The notes under the pieces are model-generated. The model searched no databases. It worked only from the letters and a program-made list of their open reading frames with translations, and was not told where the DNA came from. The position numbers and the translations under genes were made by a program. Shown in pieces: positions 15,017 to 23,188 of a stretch of 28,311 nt of DNA. Each line of letters begins with the position of its first letter. Within the stretch, counting starts at the first letter, position 1. Source of the stretch: Actinomycetes bacterium (GTDB taxonomy: Bacteria; Actinomycetota; Actinomycetes; Actinomycetales; Microbacteriaceae); contig JAEZHW010000079.1 of NCBI GenBank assembly GCA_023436775.1, forward strand, positions 1 through 28,311, read 5' to 3'.

Positions 15017-15028
15017 GAAAGGTGAGCG

Positions 15029-15937
15029 ATGCGACTTCCCACTCGGTGTTGGGCTGCGGCGGTGACACTGTTGGTCAGCGCCGCCGCGACAGGCTGCGCG
15101 CCCATCGACCGGGTCCGGGATGAGCGCCCAATCGTTCTCACCACCTTCACCGTGCTCGCCGATATGGCCAGCGAGGTGGCTGGAGGGCACCTGCGCGTCG
15201 AATCGGTCACCAAGCTCGGAGCCGAAATCCACGGCTACGAGCCCACCCCCAGCGACCTGCGCCGCGGTGCCGGTGCCGACCTCATCCTCGAGCACGGCCT
15301 CGGCCTCGAAGGCTGGTTCGCGAAGTTCCTGGCCACCGTTGAGTCACCCAGCGTCCTCGTGACCACCGGTGTCGAGCCGGTGATGATCGCCGGCAGCGAC
15401 CACGCGAACCCGCACGCCTGGATGAGCCCGGTCACTGCCGAACGCTACGTCGAGGCGATGGTGGCGGCCTTCAGCGAGCTCGCACCCGAGCACGCGGCCG
15501 ATTTCCGCGCGCGGGCCGACGACTACGTGGCGCAGTTGCGCGCGATCCACGCCGAACTGGCCGAGGCGGTGGGCACGCTGCCCCCGCAGCAGCGCACACT
15601 GGTCACCTGCGAGGGCGCGTTCTCGTACCTGGCGCGCGATGCGGGCCTCGCCGAGGTCTATCTGTGGCCGGTCAACTCCGACAGTGGCGTGACGGCCCAA
15701 CAGATTCGCGCGGTGATTGACCGCGTAGAGCGCGACCAGATCCCGGCGGTGTTCTGCGAGTCCACGGTGTCGGATGCCGCGATGCAGCAGGTGGTGCAGG
15801 CCACGGGCGCCCGCTTCGGCGGGGTGCTGTACGTGGATTCGCTGTCCGAGCCGAACGGCCCGGTTCCGACCTATCTGGACCTGCTGCGCTACGACATCGC
15901 CCTGATCATTGCCGGACTGACCGGAGGGACGTCATGA
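15029..15937 (+). CDS. Metal ABC transporter substrate-binding lipoprotein, manganese type
   Basis: This 302-residue cluster 9 (A-I) solute-binding protein should deliver Mn2+ (possibly Fe2+ or Zn2+) to the importer on the outer face of the membrane. The signal peptide ends in AATGC, with C23 as the lipidated cysteine. By alignment with PsaA/TroA proteins the metal ligands are H68 (IHGYEP), H129 (NPHAWMSP), E195 (TCEGAFSYLA) and D270 (YVDSLS). The third ligand is Glu, as in Mn-binding PsaA, rather than the His usual in ZnuA. There is no histidine-rich loop, again unlike ZnuA. The ATG at 15029 follows AAAGG by about six bases. The stop overlaps the next gene's ATG (ATGA). Confidence 0.92.
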   Translation: MRLPTRCWAAAVTLLVSAAATGCAPIDRVRDERPIVLTTFTVLADMASEVAGGHLRVESVTKLGAEIHGYEPTPSDLRRGAGADLILEHGLGLEGWFAKFLATVESPSVLVTTGVEPVMIAGSDHANPHAWMSPVTAERYVEAMVAAFSELAPEHAADFRARADDYVAQLRAIHAELAEAVGTLPPQQRTLVTCEGAFSYLARDAGLAEVYLWPVNSDSGVTAQQIRAVIDRVERDQIPAVFCESTVSDAAMQQVVQATGARFGGVLYVDSLSEPNGPVPTYLDLLRYDIALIIAGLTGGTS

Positions 15938-16671
15938 CCAGACCCCAGCCCGCGATCGCCGCTCGCAACCTGCTGGTGCGCTATGGCGAGGTGACCGCGC
16001 TGGATGGCGCTAGCCTCGAGGTCGGTGCCGGGCGCATCTGCGCCCTGATCGGCATGAACGGCGCTGGGAAGTCCACGCTGTTCCGGGCCTTGATGGGGCA
16101 GGTGCGCCTGGACGCTGGCACCGTGCAGATTCTCGGCCTCGACCCCGCCGAGGCACGCCGGACCGGGCTGCTTGGTTATGTGCCGCAGCACGAGGCGGTG
16201 GACTGGGACTTCCCGGTCAGCGTGCGCACCGTGGTGGCGATGGGTCGCTACGGTCGGCTGGGCATCCGGCGGACGCTGCGGGCCGTCGACCGCGGCGCCG
16301 TGGCCGCCGCCCTCGAGCAGGTGCGCCTCACCGAGCTCGCCGACCGCCCCATCGGCGCCCTGTCGGGCGGCCAACGCAAGCGCGCCTTCATCGCCCGCTG
16401 CATCGCGCAGCAGGCGCAGGTGCTGTTGCTGGATGAACCCTTCGCGGGGGTAGACCGGCCCAGCGAGGCACTGATCAGCGACCTGCTGCGCTCGCTGGCA
16501 GCGCAGGGCGTAGCCACGCTCATCGCGACCCACGACCTGCAGGCCGTGCCCGCCCTGGCCGACGAGGTAGCCCTGCTGCGCCGCCGCGTACTCGTCCATG
16601 GCTCCCCCGCCGAGACGCTGCAACCGGAACGCCTCGCGCTCGCCTTCGGCATGGACGGAGCGGCGGCATGA
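15934..16671 (+). CDS. Metal ABC transporter ATP-binding protein
   Basis: This 245-residue ABC ATPase powers the metal importer. Walker A is GMNGAGKST (40-48), the Q loop is Q85 in YVPQHEAVDWDFP, the signature is LSGGQ (143-147), Walker B is VLLLDEP (D167-E168) and the switch histidine is H200. The segment VDWDFPVSV after the Q loop is typical of the Mn/Zn ATPases (ZnuC, MntB, SitB types). It overlaps the lipoprotein gene upstream and the permease gene downstream by four bases each, so all three are co-transcribed and translationally coupled. Gene naming for this family is inconsistent between species, so no symbol is given. Confidence 0.95.
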   Translation: MTRPQPAIAARNLLVRYGEVTALDGASLEVGAGRICALIGMNGAGKSTLFRALMGQVRLDAGTVQILGLDPAEARRTGLLGYVPQHEAVDWDFPVSVRTVVAMGRYGRLGIRRTLRAVDRGAVAAALEQVRLTELADRPIGALSGGQRKRAFIARCIAQQAQVLLLDEPFAGVDRPSEALISDLLRSLAAQGVATLIATHDLQAVPALADEVALLRRRVLVHGSPAETLQPERLALAFGMDGAAA

Positions 16672-17588
16672 GCCTGTACGAACTGCTGATTGAGCCGCTC
16701 AGTTACGGCTTCATGCAGCGAGCGCTGCTGACCGCACTGGCCGCTGGCATCGTCTGTGCCCTGCTGTCCTGCTGGCTGGTGTTGATCGGCTGGTCACTCA
16801 TGGGCGACGCAGTGTCCCATGCGGTCCTCCCCGGCGTCGTGCTCGCCTACCTGGTCGGTGCACCCTTCGCGATTGGCGCGGCGATCGCAGGCTTTGCGGC
16901 GGTGGGCCTGATCGGGGCGATCCACCAGACCAGCCGCATCAAGGAGGACGCCGCCATCGGCATCGTGTTTACCACGCTGTTCGCCGGCGGCCTGGTGTTG
17001 ATCTCAGTCACGCCATCCCAGACGGACCTGCAGCACATCGTGTTCGGGAACGTGCTCGGCGTCTCGGCCGGCGACCTCATCCAGGTGCTCGCAATCAGCG
17101 CCGTGGTGGCGCTCGTGGTCTGGCTGAAGCACCGCGACTTCACGCTGTACGCCTTCGACGCGAACCATGCGGCCGCGCTTGGGCTGCGGCCCCGGCTCAT
17201 TGGGGCCCTGCTGCTTGGCCTGCTCGCCGTGACCGCCGTGGCCGCCCTGCAGGTCGCGGGAGTGGTGCTGGTGGTCGCCATGCTCATCATCCCGGGCGCG
17301 ACGGCGCGCCTGCTCACCACCCGGATGTCCCGGATGCTGTTGATCGCGCCGCTGGTGAGCATTGGCGCCACCCTGGTCGGGATCTACGCCAGCTATTGGC
17401 TGGACACCGCCACGGGCGCGAGCATCGTGGTGGTGCAGGGCGCGTGCTTCCTGGCGGTCTGGCTGTTCGCGCCTCGGGGCGGACTGGTCGGCGGAGCACT
17501 CGCCCGGCTGCGCGCAGCACGCGGGAACGCGACCAGCGACAGCGAGCAGGGCGATCCGACCGCTGCCCAGGAGTCGGCGGCGTCCTAG
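16668..17588 (+). CDS. Metal ABC transporter permease
   Basis: This 306-residue permease of the ABC-3 (ZnuB/MntC/SitC) family has about eight to nine membrane helices. Conserved segments are SWLVLIGWSLMGDAVSHAVLPGV near the N-terminus, FGNVLGVS mid-protein, ALGLRPRLIGALLLGLLAVTAV and QVAGVVLVVAMLIIPGATARLL. The last 35 or so residues are a soluble, alanine- and charge-rich tail (RAARGNATSDSEQGD) beyond the family core. It is the third gene of the importer operon. Its stop overlaps the convergent mfd stop (CTAG, four shared bases), and no terminator lies between the two genes. Confidence 0.95.
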   Translation: MSLYELLIEPLSYGFMQRALLTALAAGIVCALLSCWLVLIGWSLMGDAVSHAVLPGVVLAYLVGAPFAIGAAIAGFAAVGLIGAIHQTSRIKEDAAIGIVFTTLFAGGLVLISVTPSQTDLQHIVFGNVLGVSAGDLIQVLAISAVVALVVWLKHRDFTLYAFDANHAAALGLRPRLIGALLLGLLAVTAVAALQVAGVVLVVAMLIIPGATARLLTTRMSRMLLIAPLVSIGATLVGIYASYWLDTATGASIVVVQGACFLAVWLFAPRGGLVGGALARLRAARGNATSDSEQGDPTAAQESAAS

Positions 17589-20500
17589 GCGGCTGGCGGT
17601 GCCGGATCCGGTTCAAGGATGCTGCCGAGCACCTTGCCGGTCCACTCGATCAGTTCCGCGTCTGACACCGGCTCGTTGAGTCCGTGTCCGAGGCCGGAAC
17701 CGGGCATCGGCACCAGGATGGCGCCCACCTCGCCGGCCACCACCTTCGACCCGGGATACAGCCGGGCGAGGCGCGTCTTGCGCGAGTCCGGCAGCTCCAC
17801 CGGCGCAATGCGCAGCCGGCCACCGAGTGCGACCACCTCGGTCAGGCCGAGGATCTGGGCTCGGCGCCGCAACCGCGCCATCGCCCCGAGCGCGATCACC
17901 GGTTCCGGCAGCGCACCGTAGCGGTCCACCAGTTCCTCGAGCACCGAGTCCACCGCGTCCGCAGCGGCCTGCGGCGAGGCAGCCACCGACAGCTTCTGGT
18001 AGGCCTCGAGGCGCAGCCGCTCGCTGTCGAGCCAGTCCTCAGGCAGGTGCGCGGCGACCGGCAGCTCCAGGCGCAGTTCACCCGGGCGTTCAACGTCCTC
18101 ACCACGGAAGGCACCCACCGCCTCGCCGACCATACGCAGGTAGAGGTCGAAGCCGACGCCCGCGATGTGGCCGGACTGCTCACCGCCGAGCAGGTTGCCA
18201 GCGCCGCGCAGCTCCAGGTCCTTCATCGCGATCTGCATGCCCGCACCCAGTTCGTTATGCGAGGCGATCGTGGCAAGACGGTCGTGCGCGGTCTCGGACA
18301 GCGGCTTGTCCGGGTCGTAGAGGAAGTAGGCGTAGCCCCGTTCCCGGCCACGGCCGACGCGACCGCGCAGCTGATGCAATTGGCTGAGGCCGAGCTTGTC
18401 GGCGTTGTCGATGATGAGCGTATTCGCGTTCGCGATGTCGAGGCCGGTCTCGATGATGGTGGTCGCCACCAACACGTCGATCTTGCGCTCCCAGAAGTCG
18501 ACCATCACCCGCTCCAGGCTCGCCTCGGCGAGCTTGCCGTGCGCCACCGCGATGCGCGCCTCGGGAACGAGCTCAGCGATGTGCGCGGCCACGCGGCTAA
18601 TGTCCTGCACTCGGTTGTGCACGTAGAACACCTGGCCCTCGCGCAGCAGTTCGCGACGGATCGCGGCGGTAATTTGCTGGTCGCCGCGGGGGCCGACGTA
18701 GCTGAGGATCGGCAGGCGCGCCTCGGGCGGGGTGGTCAGGGTGGACAGTTCCCGGATGCCAGTCACAGCCAGTTCCAGGGTGCGCGGGATCGGCGTAGCG
18801 CTCATGGCAAGCACGTCAACATTGGTCTTCAGCTGCTTCAGCTTGTCCTTGTGTTCGACACCGAAGCGCTGCTCCTCGTCGATGATCACCAGGCCGAGGT
18901 CCTTGAACACGATGCTGTCCGAGAGCAGACGGTGGGTACCGATCACCACGTCCACGCTGCCGTCGGCGAGCCCGGCGAGCACCTCGCGGGCCTCCTTGTC
19001 GGTCTGGAAGCGGCTCAGCGCCCGCAGGTGCACTGGGAAACCAGCGAAGCGTTCCGCGAAGGTCTCAAAGTGCTGGCGCACCAGCAGCGTGGTCGGCACG
19101 AGGACCGCCACCTGCTTGCCGTCCTGCACCGCCTTGAATGCAGCGCGCACCGCGATCTCGGTCTTGCCGTAGCCCACATCGCCCGAGATGAGCCGGTCCA
19201 TCGGCACTGGCCGCTCCATGTCCGCCTTGACCTCGTCAATGACGGTGAGCTGGTCCGGGGTCTCCGCGAAGGGGAAGGCCTCCTCGAGCTCCCGCTGCCA
19301 GGGGGTGTCCTGGCTGAAGGCGTGACCGCGCGCCTGCGTGCGGGCGGCGTAGAGCTTGACCAGCTCCACCGCGATCTCGCGGACCGCCTTGCGGGCCTTG
19401 CTCTTGGTGGCTGCCCAGTCCGAGCCGCCCAGCTTCGAGAGCTGCGGTTCTTCGCCGCCGACATAGCGGCTGAGCAGTTCCAACTGGTCCGTCGGCACGG
19501 ACAAGCGGTCGCCCGGGTGGCCGCGCTTGCTGGAGGCATACTCCAGCACCAGGTATTCCCGGACGTGTTTGACCGGGTTGCGACCGCCAGTGGAGATTTC
19601 GCGCTTGGTCAGCTCAACGAAGCGACCGATACCGTGCGTCTCGTGCACCACATAGTCGCCCGGTCGCAGTTGCAGCGGGTCGACGATGGTCTTGCGGCGA
19701 CTGGCGAGGCGCTTGGGCTGCCGGGAGTCAATACCACCGGCCCGGCCGAAGAATTCCGCTTCGGTCAGCAGGGCGAACTGCGCTTCGGGGATGGCGAAGC
19801 CAGCCTCGGGCTCGCCGATCAGTAACCAGGCGACCCCACCCTCGGCGTCGACGGGCAGGTCCTCGGCGATGCGCGCGGCGAGGCCACGCTCGGCCAGCAC
19901 CTGCTGCGCTCGGTCGCTCATACCGTGGGCTGCGGTCGCGATCACGACGGTGGTGCCCGCCGACAGCAGTTCCGCGACGTGCTCGATGGCACCGTCCGCC
20001 TGGCCAGCGAAGCTGGGCAGCGCCTGGCCGGGCAAGGTCAGGACGTCGCTGCTGGCAGCGTCTGCCTCGGTGGGCGCGTGCTGATACGGCGAGAACTGCC
20101 ACCAGCGTCGGGAACCCGCCGAGGCGCGCAGGTCACCGAGGGATAGGAAGCCCCCGCGGTCCAGCGCGATCGGGGCGTTGCCACCGGCGCCCGCGGCTTC
20201 CCACGCGGCCTGCAGGAACTCGCGGTCGGTCTCCTCGAGGCTCTGCGCGCGGGTGCGCAGGCGCTCCGGCTCGATCAGCGCGATCGCGGCGTCCTCGGGC
20301 AGCAGCTCCGGCAGCGGCTCGAGACGATCCACCAAGGCTGGGGCCAGCGATTCCATACCCTCGACCGGGATGCCCTCGGCGATCTTGGCGAGCATGCCCG
20401 CAACGCCCGGGAACTCGTGCATGAGCTGGCGCGCGCGACCGCGGACCGCGTCGGTCAGCAGCAGTTCGCGGCCGGGCAGCAGCTCGACCTCGGCGATCTG

Positions 20501-21172
20501 TTCCGGCCGCGAGCGCTGGTCCGAGACCGCGAAGGGGCGAATCTGCTCGAGTTCATCGCCGAAGAACTCGGCGCGCACCGGGTGCTCGGCATCCGCGCCG
20601 AACACATCGAGGATGCCACCGCGGACCGAATACTCGCCGCGACGGGTGACCAGGTCGGCGCGCTGGTACCCCAGTTCGGCGAGGCGATGGCTGATATCGG
20701 TCAGCGAATTGCCGCGGCTGCCGGCCCGCAGCAGCACCGGCTCGACGTCACCGAGGCCCGGCAGCAGCGGCTGCAGCGCTGCCCGGACCGAGGCCACGAT
20801 CACCAGTGGACGGTCCGGCTCGGGATTCTCCCGGTGCTGATGCAGCGCCCGCAGCACCCGCAGACGGCGACCGGCGGTTTCGGCCGAGGGGCTCAGTCGT
20901 TCGTGCGGCAGCGTCTCCCAGGCGGGCAGCGAGTGCACCTGCGCCGCAGGGAGCAGACAGCCAAGCGCAGCGGCAATCTGCTCGCCCTCGCGGCGGGTGG
21001 AGGTGACCACCAGGGCCGTCGAGGGCGCATCCGGTGCGCTGAGCAGCGCGGCCAGCAGCGGGGCGCGGAGCCCGGGAAGGGTGGTGTAGCCGGGGTTCGC
21101 GGCACTCGCCTCGAGGGCGGCCGAGAGAACCCCGCGGTCGGTCAGGACGCGCGCAACACCATGCAAAGACAC
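17585..21172 (-). CDS. mfd: Transcription-repair coupling factor
   Basis: This 1195-residue Mfd translocase removes RNA polymerase stalled at lesions and recruits UvrA. The order of domains is a UvrB-like N-terminal module (to about 340), a linker, the CarD-like RNA-polymerase-interacting domain near 490-560 (RPGDYVVHETHGIGRF), a RecG-type helicase with Walker A GDVGYGKTE near 660, DEEQRFG near 764 and the TRG-like segment IAMKDLELRGAGNLLG. A TRCF C-terminal domain follows from about 1050. The length is normal for the family. The GTG at 21172 has no Shine-Dalgarno sequence, but TAGACT stands six bases upstream. The CAP-domain gene is divergent. The metal permease is convergent, with a four-base stop overlap. 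Confidence 0.97.
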   Translation of the reverse strand: MSLHGVARVLTDRGVLSAALEASAANPGYTTLPGLRAPLLAALLSAPDAPSTALVVTSTRREGEQIAAALGCLLPAAQVHSLPAWETLPHERLSPSAETAGRRLRVLRALHQHRENPEPDRPLVIVASVRAALQPLLPGLGDVEPVLLRAGSRGNSLTDISHRLAELGYQRADLVTRRGEYSVRGGILDVFGADAEHPVRAEFFGDELEQIRPFAVSDQRSRPEQIAEVELLPGRELLLTDAVRGRARQLMHEFPGVAGMLAKIAEGIPVEGMESLAPALVDRLEPLPELLPEDAAIALIEPERLRTRAQSLEETDREFLQAAWEAAGAGGNAPIALDRGGFLSLGDLRASAGSRRWWQFSPYQHAPTEADAASSDVLTLPGQALPSFAGQADGAIEHVAELLSAGTTVVIATAAHGMSDRAQQVLAERGLAARIAEDLPVDAEGGVAWLLIGEPEAGFAIPEAQFALLTEAEFFGRAGGIDSRQPKRLASRRKTIVDPLQLRPGDYVVHETHGIGRFVELTKREISTGGRNPVKHVREYLVLEYASSKRGHPGDRLSVPTDQLELLSRYVGGEEPQLSKLGGSDWAATKSKARKAVREIAVELVKLYAARTQARGHAFSQDTPWQRELEEAFPFAETPDQLTVIDEVKADMERPVPMDRLISGDVGYGKTEIAVRAAFKAVQDGKQVAVLVPTTLLVRQHFETFAERFAGFPVHLRALSRFQTDKEAREVLAGLADGSVDVVIGTHRLLSDSIVFKDLGLVIIDEEQRFGVEHKDKLKQLKTNVDVLAMSATPIPRTLELAVTGIRELSTLTTPPEARLPILSYVGPRGDQQITAAIRRELLREGQVFYVHNRVQDISRVAAHIAELVPEARIAVAHGKLAEASLERVMVDFWERKIDVLVATTIIETGLDIANANTLIIDNADKLGLSQLHQLRGRVGRGRERGYAYFLYDPDKPLSETAHDRLATIASHNELGAGMQIAMKDLELRGAGNLLGGEQSGHIAGVGFDLYLRMVGEAVGAFRGEDVERPGELRLELPVAAHLPEDWLDSERLRLEAYQKLSVAASPQAAADAVDSVLEELVDRYGALPEPVIALGAMARLRRRAQILGLTEVVALGGRLRIAPVELPDSRKTRLARLYPGSKVVAGEVGAILVPMPGSGLGHGLNEPVSDAELIEWTGKVLGSILEPDPAPPAA

Positions 21173-21184
21173 TGGAAAAGTCTA
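21173..21184 (-). promoter_or_regulatory. mfd: -10 box six bases before the mfd GTG (leaderless)
   Basis: On the minus strand TAGACT (21184-21179), TTTCCA, then GTG at 21172. The hexamer and the spacing are the same as at mntR. The corresponding -35 position, 21207-21202, falls in the left arm of the G/C inverted repeat and has no TTG motif. Confidence 0.5.
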
Positions 21185-21199
21185 CGCGGCGGCGCATGT

Positions 21200-21249
21200 G
21201 TACCCCCTTGACTGGGGGTACCGTCCCCCATAGAGGGGAATGAAGGGGG
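21200..21249. promoter_or_regulatory. G/C-tract operator candidate between mfd and the CAP gene
   Basis: A perfect inverted repeat has arms GTACCCCC (21200-21207) and GGGGGTAC (21214-21221) around TTGACT. Further runs follow: CCCCC at 21225, GGGG at 21235 and GGGGG at 21245. Run starts are 11, 11, 10 and 10 bases apart, about one helical turn each. Flanking TA bases with G/C tracts in inverted order resemble CsoR/RcnR-family operators. No such regulator gene is in the window. Confidence 0.5.
21208..21236 (+). promoter_or_regulatory. Promoter of the CAP-domain gene
   Basis: TTGACT at 21208-21213, exactly 17 bases, then TAGAGG at 21231-21236. The -35 is near-consensus and the -10 matches TANNNT except for its last base. 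The leader would be about 65-70 bases, ending in the strong GGGAGGAGGTGC ribosome site. The -35 is the central loop of the inverted repeat, so a bound protein would block it. Confidence 0.6.
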
Positions 21250-21310
21250 CTCGGTTCGCCTACTACTGTTGGAGACAAGGCAGACCGCACATCCATCGGG
21301 AGGAGGTGCA

Positions 21311-22174
21311 ATGGCCGTTTTACGCACCGTTACCCTCGGCTACGCCGCGCGGTTCATTGTCGTGGCCATTGCTGCCATCCTTCTCGGGGCATTCGTGGCT
21401 CCGCCCGCTCGAGCAGCGAGCGTGGACAGCATCGTGTTGGCCGATCGTGCCAATTCGGAGCGGGCGAGCCGCGATATCAAGCAGCTTCGCCGGTCGGAAG
21501 CCCTCGACAAGGTTGCCCTGAATTGGGCCAAGAAGATGGCCAGCACCGCCGGCGGAAAGTGCGCGATCAGCAGCACGTCGCTGCGCCACAACAGCAACCT
21601 CAAGAACCAGGTCCCCTCGGGCTGGCGCAAAATTGGTGAGAACGTCGGCTGTGGCTACAAGGCCAGCGGCCCCGCCGGTATGGTGAAGGCCTGGATGAAC
21701 AGTGACGGCCACCGCCGCAACATCCTGGACAAGGATTACAACCACATCGGCGTCGGCTACTACGTCGATGACACTGGGATGCCGTGGGCGGTGCAGGTGT
21801 TTGCCAAGTACAACACCGCACAGTCCAAGCCGAGGGACGCCTCGGTCCCGGCCGAGGATTTAAACCGACCTGAGGAGCCACAGGTCGCGATCCCCCGCGA
21901 CGGCGAGGATTCCTCTTCCGACGAGGAACCGGCGAACACCGGTGCCGGCAGCGGCACCAGCGCCAACGCGCCGAAGCCCGCGCCGAACCCGCGATCGTCG
22001 ACGGGCACCGGAGCGCCCAAGGATCCGACCCCGACGCCGGAGCCCACTGCCGAGCCGACTGCCGAGCCGGAGCCGACCACGCCCGAGCCCGATGTGGCCC
22101 CGAGCGACCTGGTGCGTACCGTCGTGGATCAGGTGCGTGACGAACTGAACGATCTGTTGGCCGCACTGGGCTAG
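21311..22174 (+). CDS. Secreted CAP (SCP/PR1) domain protein
   Basis: This 287-residue exported protein has a signal peptide of about 35-40 residues ending PPARA-A. A CAP domain (about 45-170) includes SLRHNSN, IGENVGCG, the CAP2-type HRRNIL segment and IGVGYYVDDTGMPWAVQVFA. The domain is cysteine-poor, with two cysteines that could form a disulfide. The C-terminal 110 residues are low complexity, first Asp/Glu/Ser-rich and then Pro/Thr/Glu repeats (PTAEPTAEPEPTTPEPD). A short amphipathic end of about 25 residues (LVRTVVDQVRDELNDLLAAL) closes the protein. Bacterial CAP proteins are mostly of unknown function. A cell-envelope role is inferred. The ATG at 21311 has an excellent ribosome site. 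An upstream ATG at 21269 is rejected because it precedes that site. Confidence 0.9.
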   Translation: MAVLRTVTLGYAARFIVVAIAAILLGAFVAPPARAASVDSIVLADRANSERASRDIKQLRRSEALDKVALNWAKKMASTAGGKCAISSTSLRHNSNLKNQVPSGWRKIGENVGCGYKASGPAGMVKAWMNSDGHRRNILDKDYNHIGVGYYVDDTGMPWAVQVFAKYNTAQSKPRDASVPAEDLNRPEEPQVAIPRDGEDSSSDEEPANTGAGSGTSANAPKPAPNPRSSTGTGAPKDPTPTPEPTAEPTAEPEPTTPEPDVAPSDLVRTVVDQVRDELNDLLAALG

Positions 22175-22222
22175 TCACGCACTGACGCCTCGCCGGAGTC
22201 GGCGTGGCTGCGGCCGGTCCGA

Positions 22223-22810
22223 CTAGGCCTTGCTGTGCAGACGCTGCTGCGTCGGAATGAGTCCGTGCTCGATCACGTCGGTGACCGCGTCGGCCGCTTC
22301 CTCGATGAGCACGCCGAGTTCGGCGCGTTCACTGGCCGCGAAGGGCCGCAGCACGAAGTCGGCCGCATCCTGCTGGCCCGGTGGACGGCCGATACCGAAA
22401 CGCAGCCGAATGAAGTCGGCACCCACCGCAGCGATGATGTCGCGCAGGCCATTGTGCCCGCCATGGCCGCCACCCTGCTTGAGGCGGAGCGTGCCAAAGC
22501 CGAGGTCCAACTCGTCGTGAATGACGATCAGATGCGAGGTCGGCAACTTGGCCGACTGCAGCAGGGTGGAGGTTGGTCCGCCGGAGCGATTCATGAAGCT
22601 CAACGGCTCGACCAGTTGGATCCGGGCACCGCCCGGGCGAATCCGGCCCTCAGCAACGAGGGCGTGTGCTCGGCGGTGCCGGCTGAGTTTGAGGCCCAGC
22701 CGGCCCGCCAGAGCATCGACGACCATGAAACCAACGTTGTGTCGCTGGCTGGCGTACTCGGGACCGGGGTTCCCCAGTCCGACGATCAGCCAGCCGGACT
22801 CGTCAGCCAT
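22223..22810 (-). CDS. pth: Peptidyl-tRNA hydrolase
   Basis: This 195-residue enzyme recycles peptidyl-tRNA released from stalled ribosomes. The start MADESGWLIVGLGNPGPEYASQRHNVGF holds the substrate-binding N and catalytic H of the family. FMNRSG, VIHDELDLGFG and LRLKQGGGHGGHNGLRD are the other signature segments, and FIRLRFGIGRPPG follows. Length and order are standard. It lies 31 bases downstream of rplY on the same strand, the common rplY-pth pairing, and is probably co-transcribed with it. The ATG at 22810 has no strong ribosome site. Convergent with the CAP-domain gene, 48 bases apart, with only a weak stem (ACGCC/GGCGT, 22185-22205) between them. Confidence 0.97.
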   Translation of the reverse strand: MADESGWLIVGLGNPGPEYASQRHNVGFMVVDALAGRLGLKLSRHRRAHALVAEGRIRPGGARIQLVEPLSFMNRSGGPTSTLLQSAKLPTSHLIVIHDELDLGFGTLRLKQGGGHGGHNGLRDIIAAVGADFIRLRFGIGRPPGQQDAADFVLRPFAASERAELGVLIEEAADAVTDVIEHGLIPTQQRLHSKA

Positions 22811-22841
22811 GGATGCGTCAGGGATGCGAAGGCTCGGAAGC

Positions 22842-23126
22842 CTAGGCCTTGATCAGGTCGATGTGCTCGATGACCTGGCGCACCGGGTCCTTCTGCACGT
22901 CCTTGACGATGACGTTCAGCACCTTGCCGTCGACGGTGAGGTCGATGTGGGCGCTCTTGGTACGCAGGATCAGGCTCATCTCGTGGGCCGGCAGGCTCAC
23001 GTGCAGCGGCTCAGCGCCACCGCCGTAGACCACGGCCGGGATGCGGCCAGCAGCACGCAGACGGCGTGCAAAACCCTTACCGAAGTCGCTGCGGACTTCG
23101 CCTTCAACCTTGAATGCTTCGCTCAT
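22842..23126 (-). CDS. rplY: 50S ribosomal protein L25, short form
   Basis: This 94-residue 5S-rRNA-binding ribosomal protein has the core features RSDFGKGFARRLRAAGRIPAVVYG (the L25 N-terminal signature), LHVSLPAHE, and VIVKDVQKDPVRQVIEHIDL. It stops at the end of the L25 core with LIKA. Most actinobacterial L25 proteins are Ctc-type, near 200 residues with an added beta-rich C-terminal domain, which is absent here. pth begins 31 bases later, so there is no room for a detached remnant. AAGGAG stands seven bases before the ATG at 23126. The gene is upstream of pth in a probable operon. Confidence 0.95.
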   Translation of the reverse strand: MSEAFKVEGEVRSDFGKGFARRLRAAGRIPAVVYGGGAEPLHVSLPAHEMSLILRTKSAHIDLTVDGKVLNVIVKDVQKDPVRQVIEHIDLIKA

Positions 23127-23188
23127 TGTGAGCTCCTTACCCTTGCAGGCGCGCGGCCCGCTCGTCGTTTCCGTGTGTACATCACTCC

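Noticed and set aside
17684..19825. 713-codon plus-strand open frame inside mfd
   Set aside because: It lies wholly antisense to mfd, with shadow-frame composition and no recognisable domain.
21269..21310. Upstream ATG for the CAP-domain gene
   Set aside because: It would place the strong ribosome site inside the coding region and put 14 polar residues before the signal peptide.
22030..22090. Tandem repeats in the 3' part of the CAP gene as a possible mobile or CRISPR-like repeat
   Set aside because: They are short in-frame repeats coding for a Pro/Thr/Glu linker, an ordinary low-complexity wall-spanning segment.
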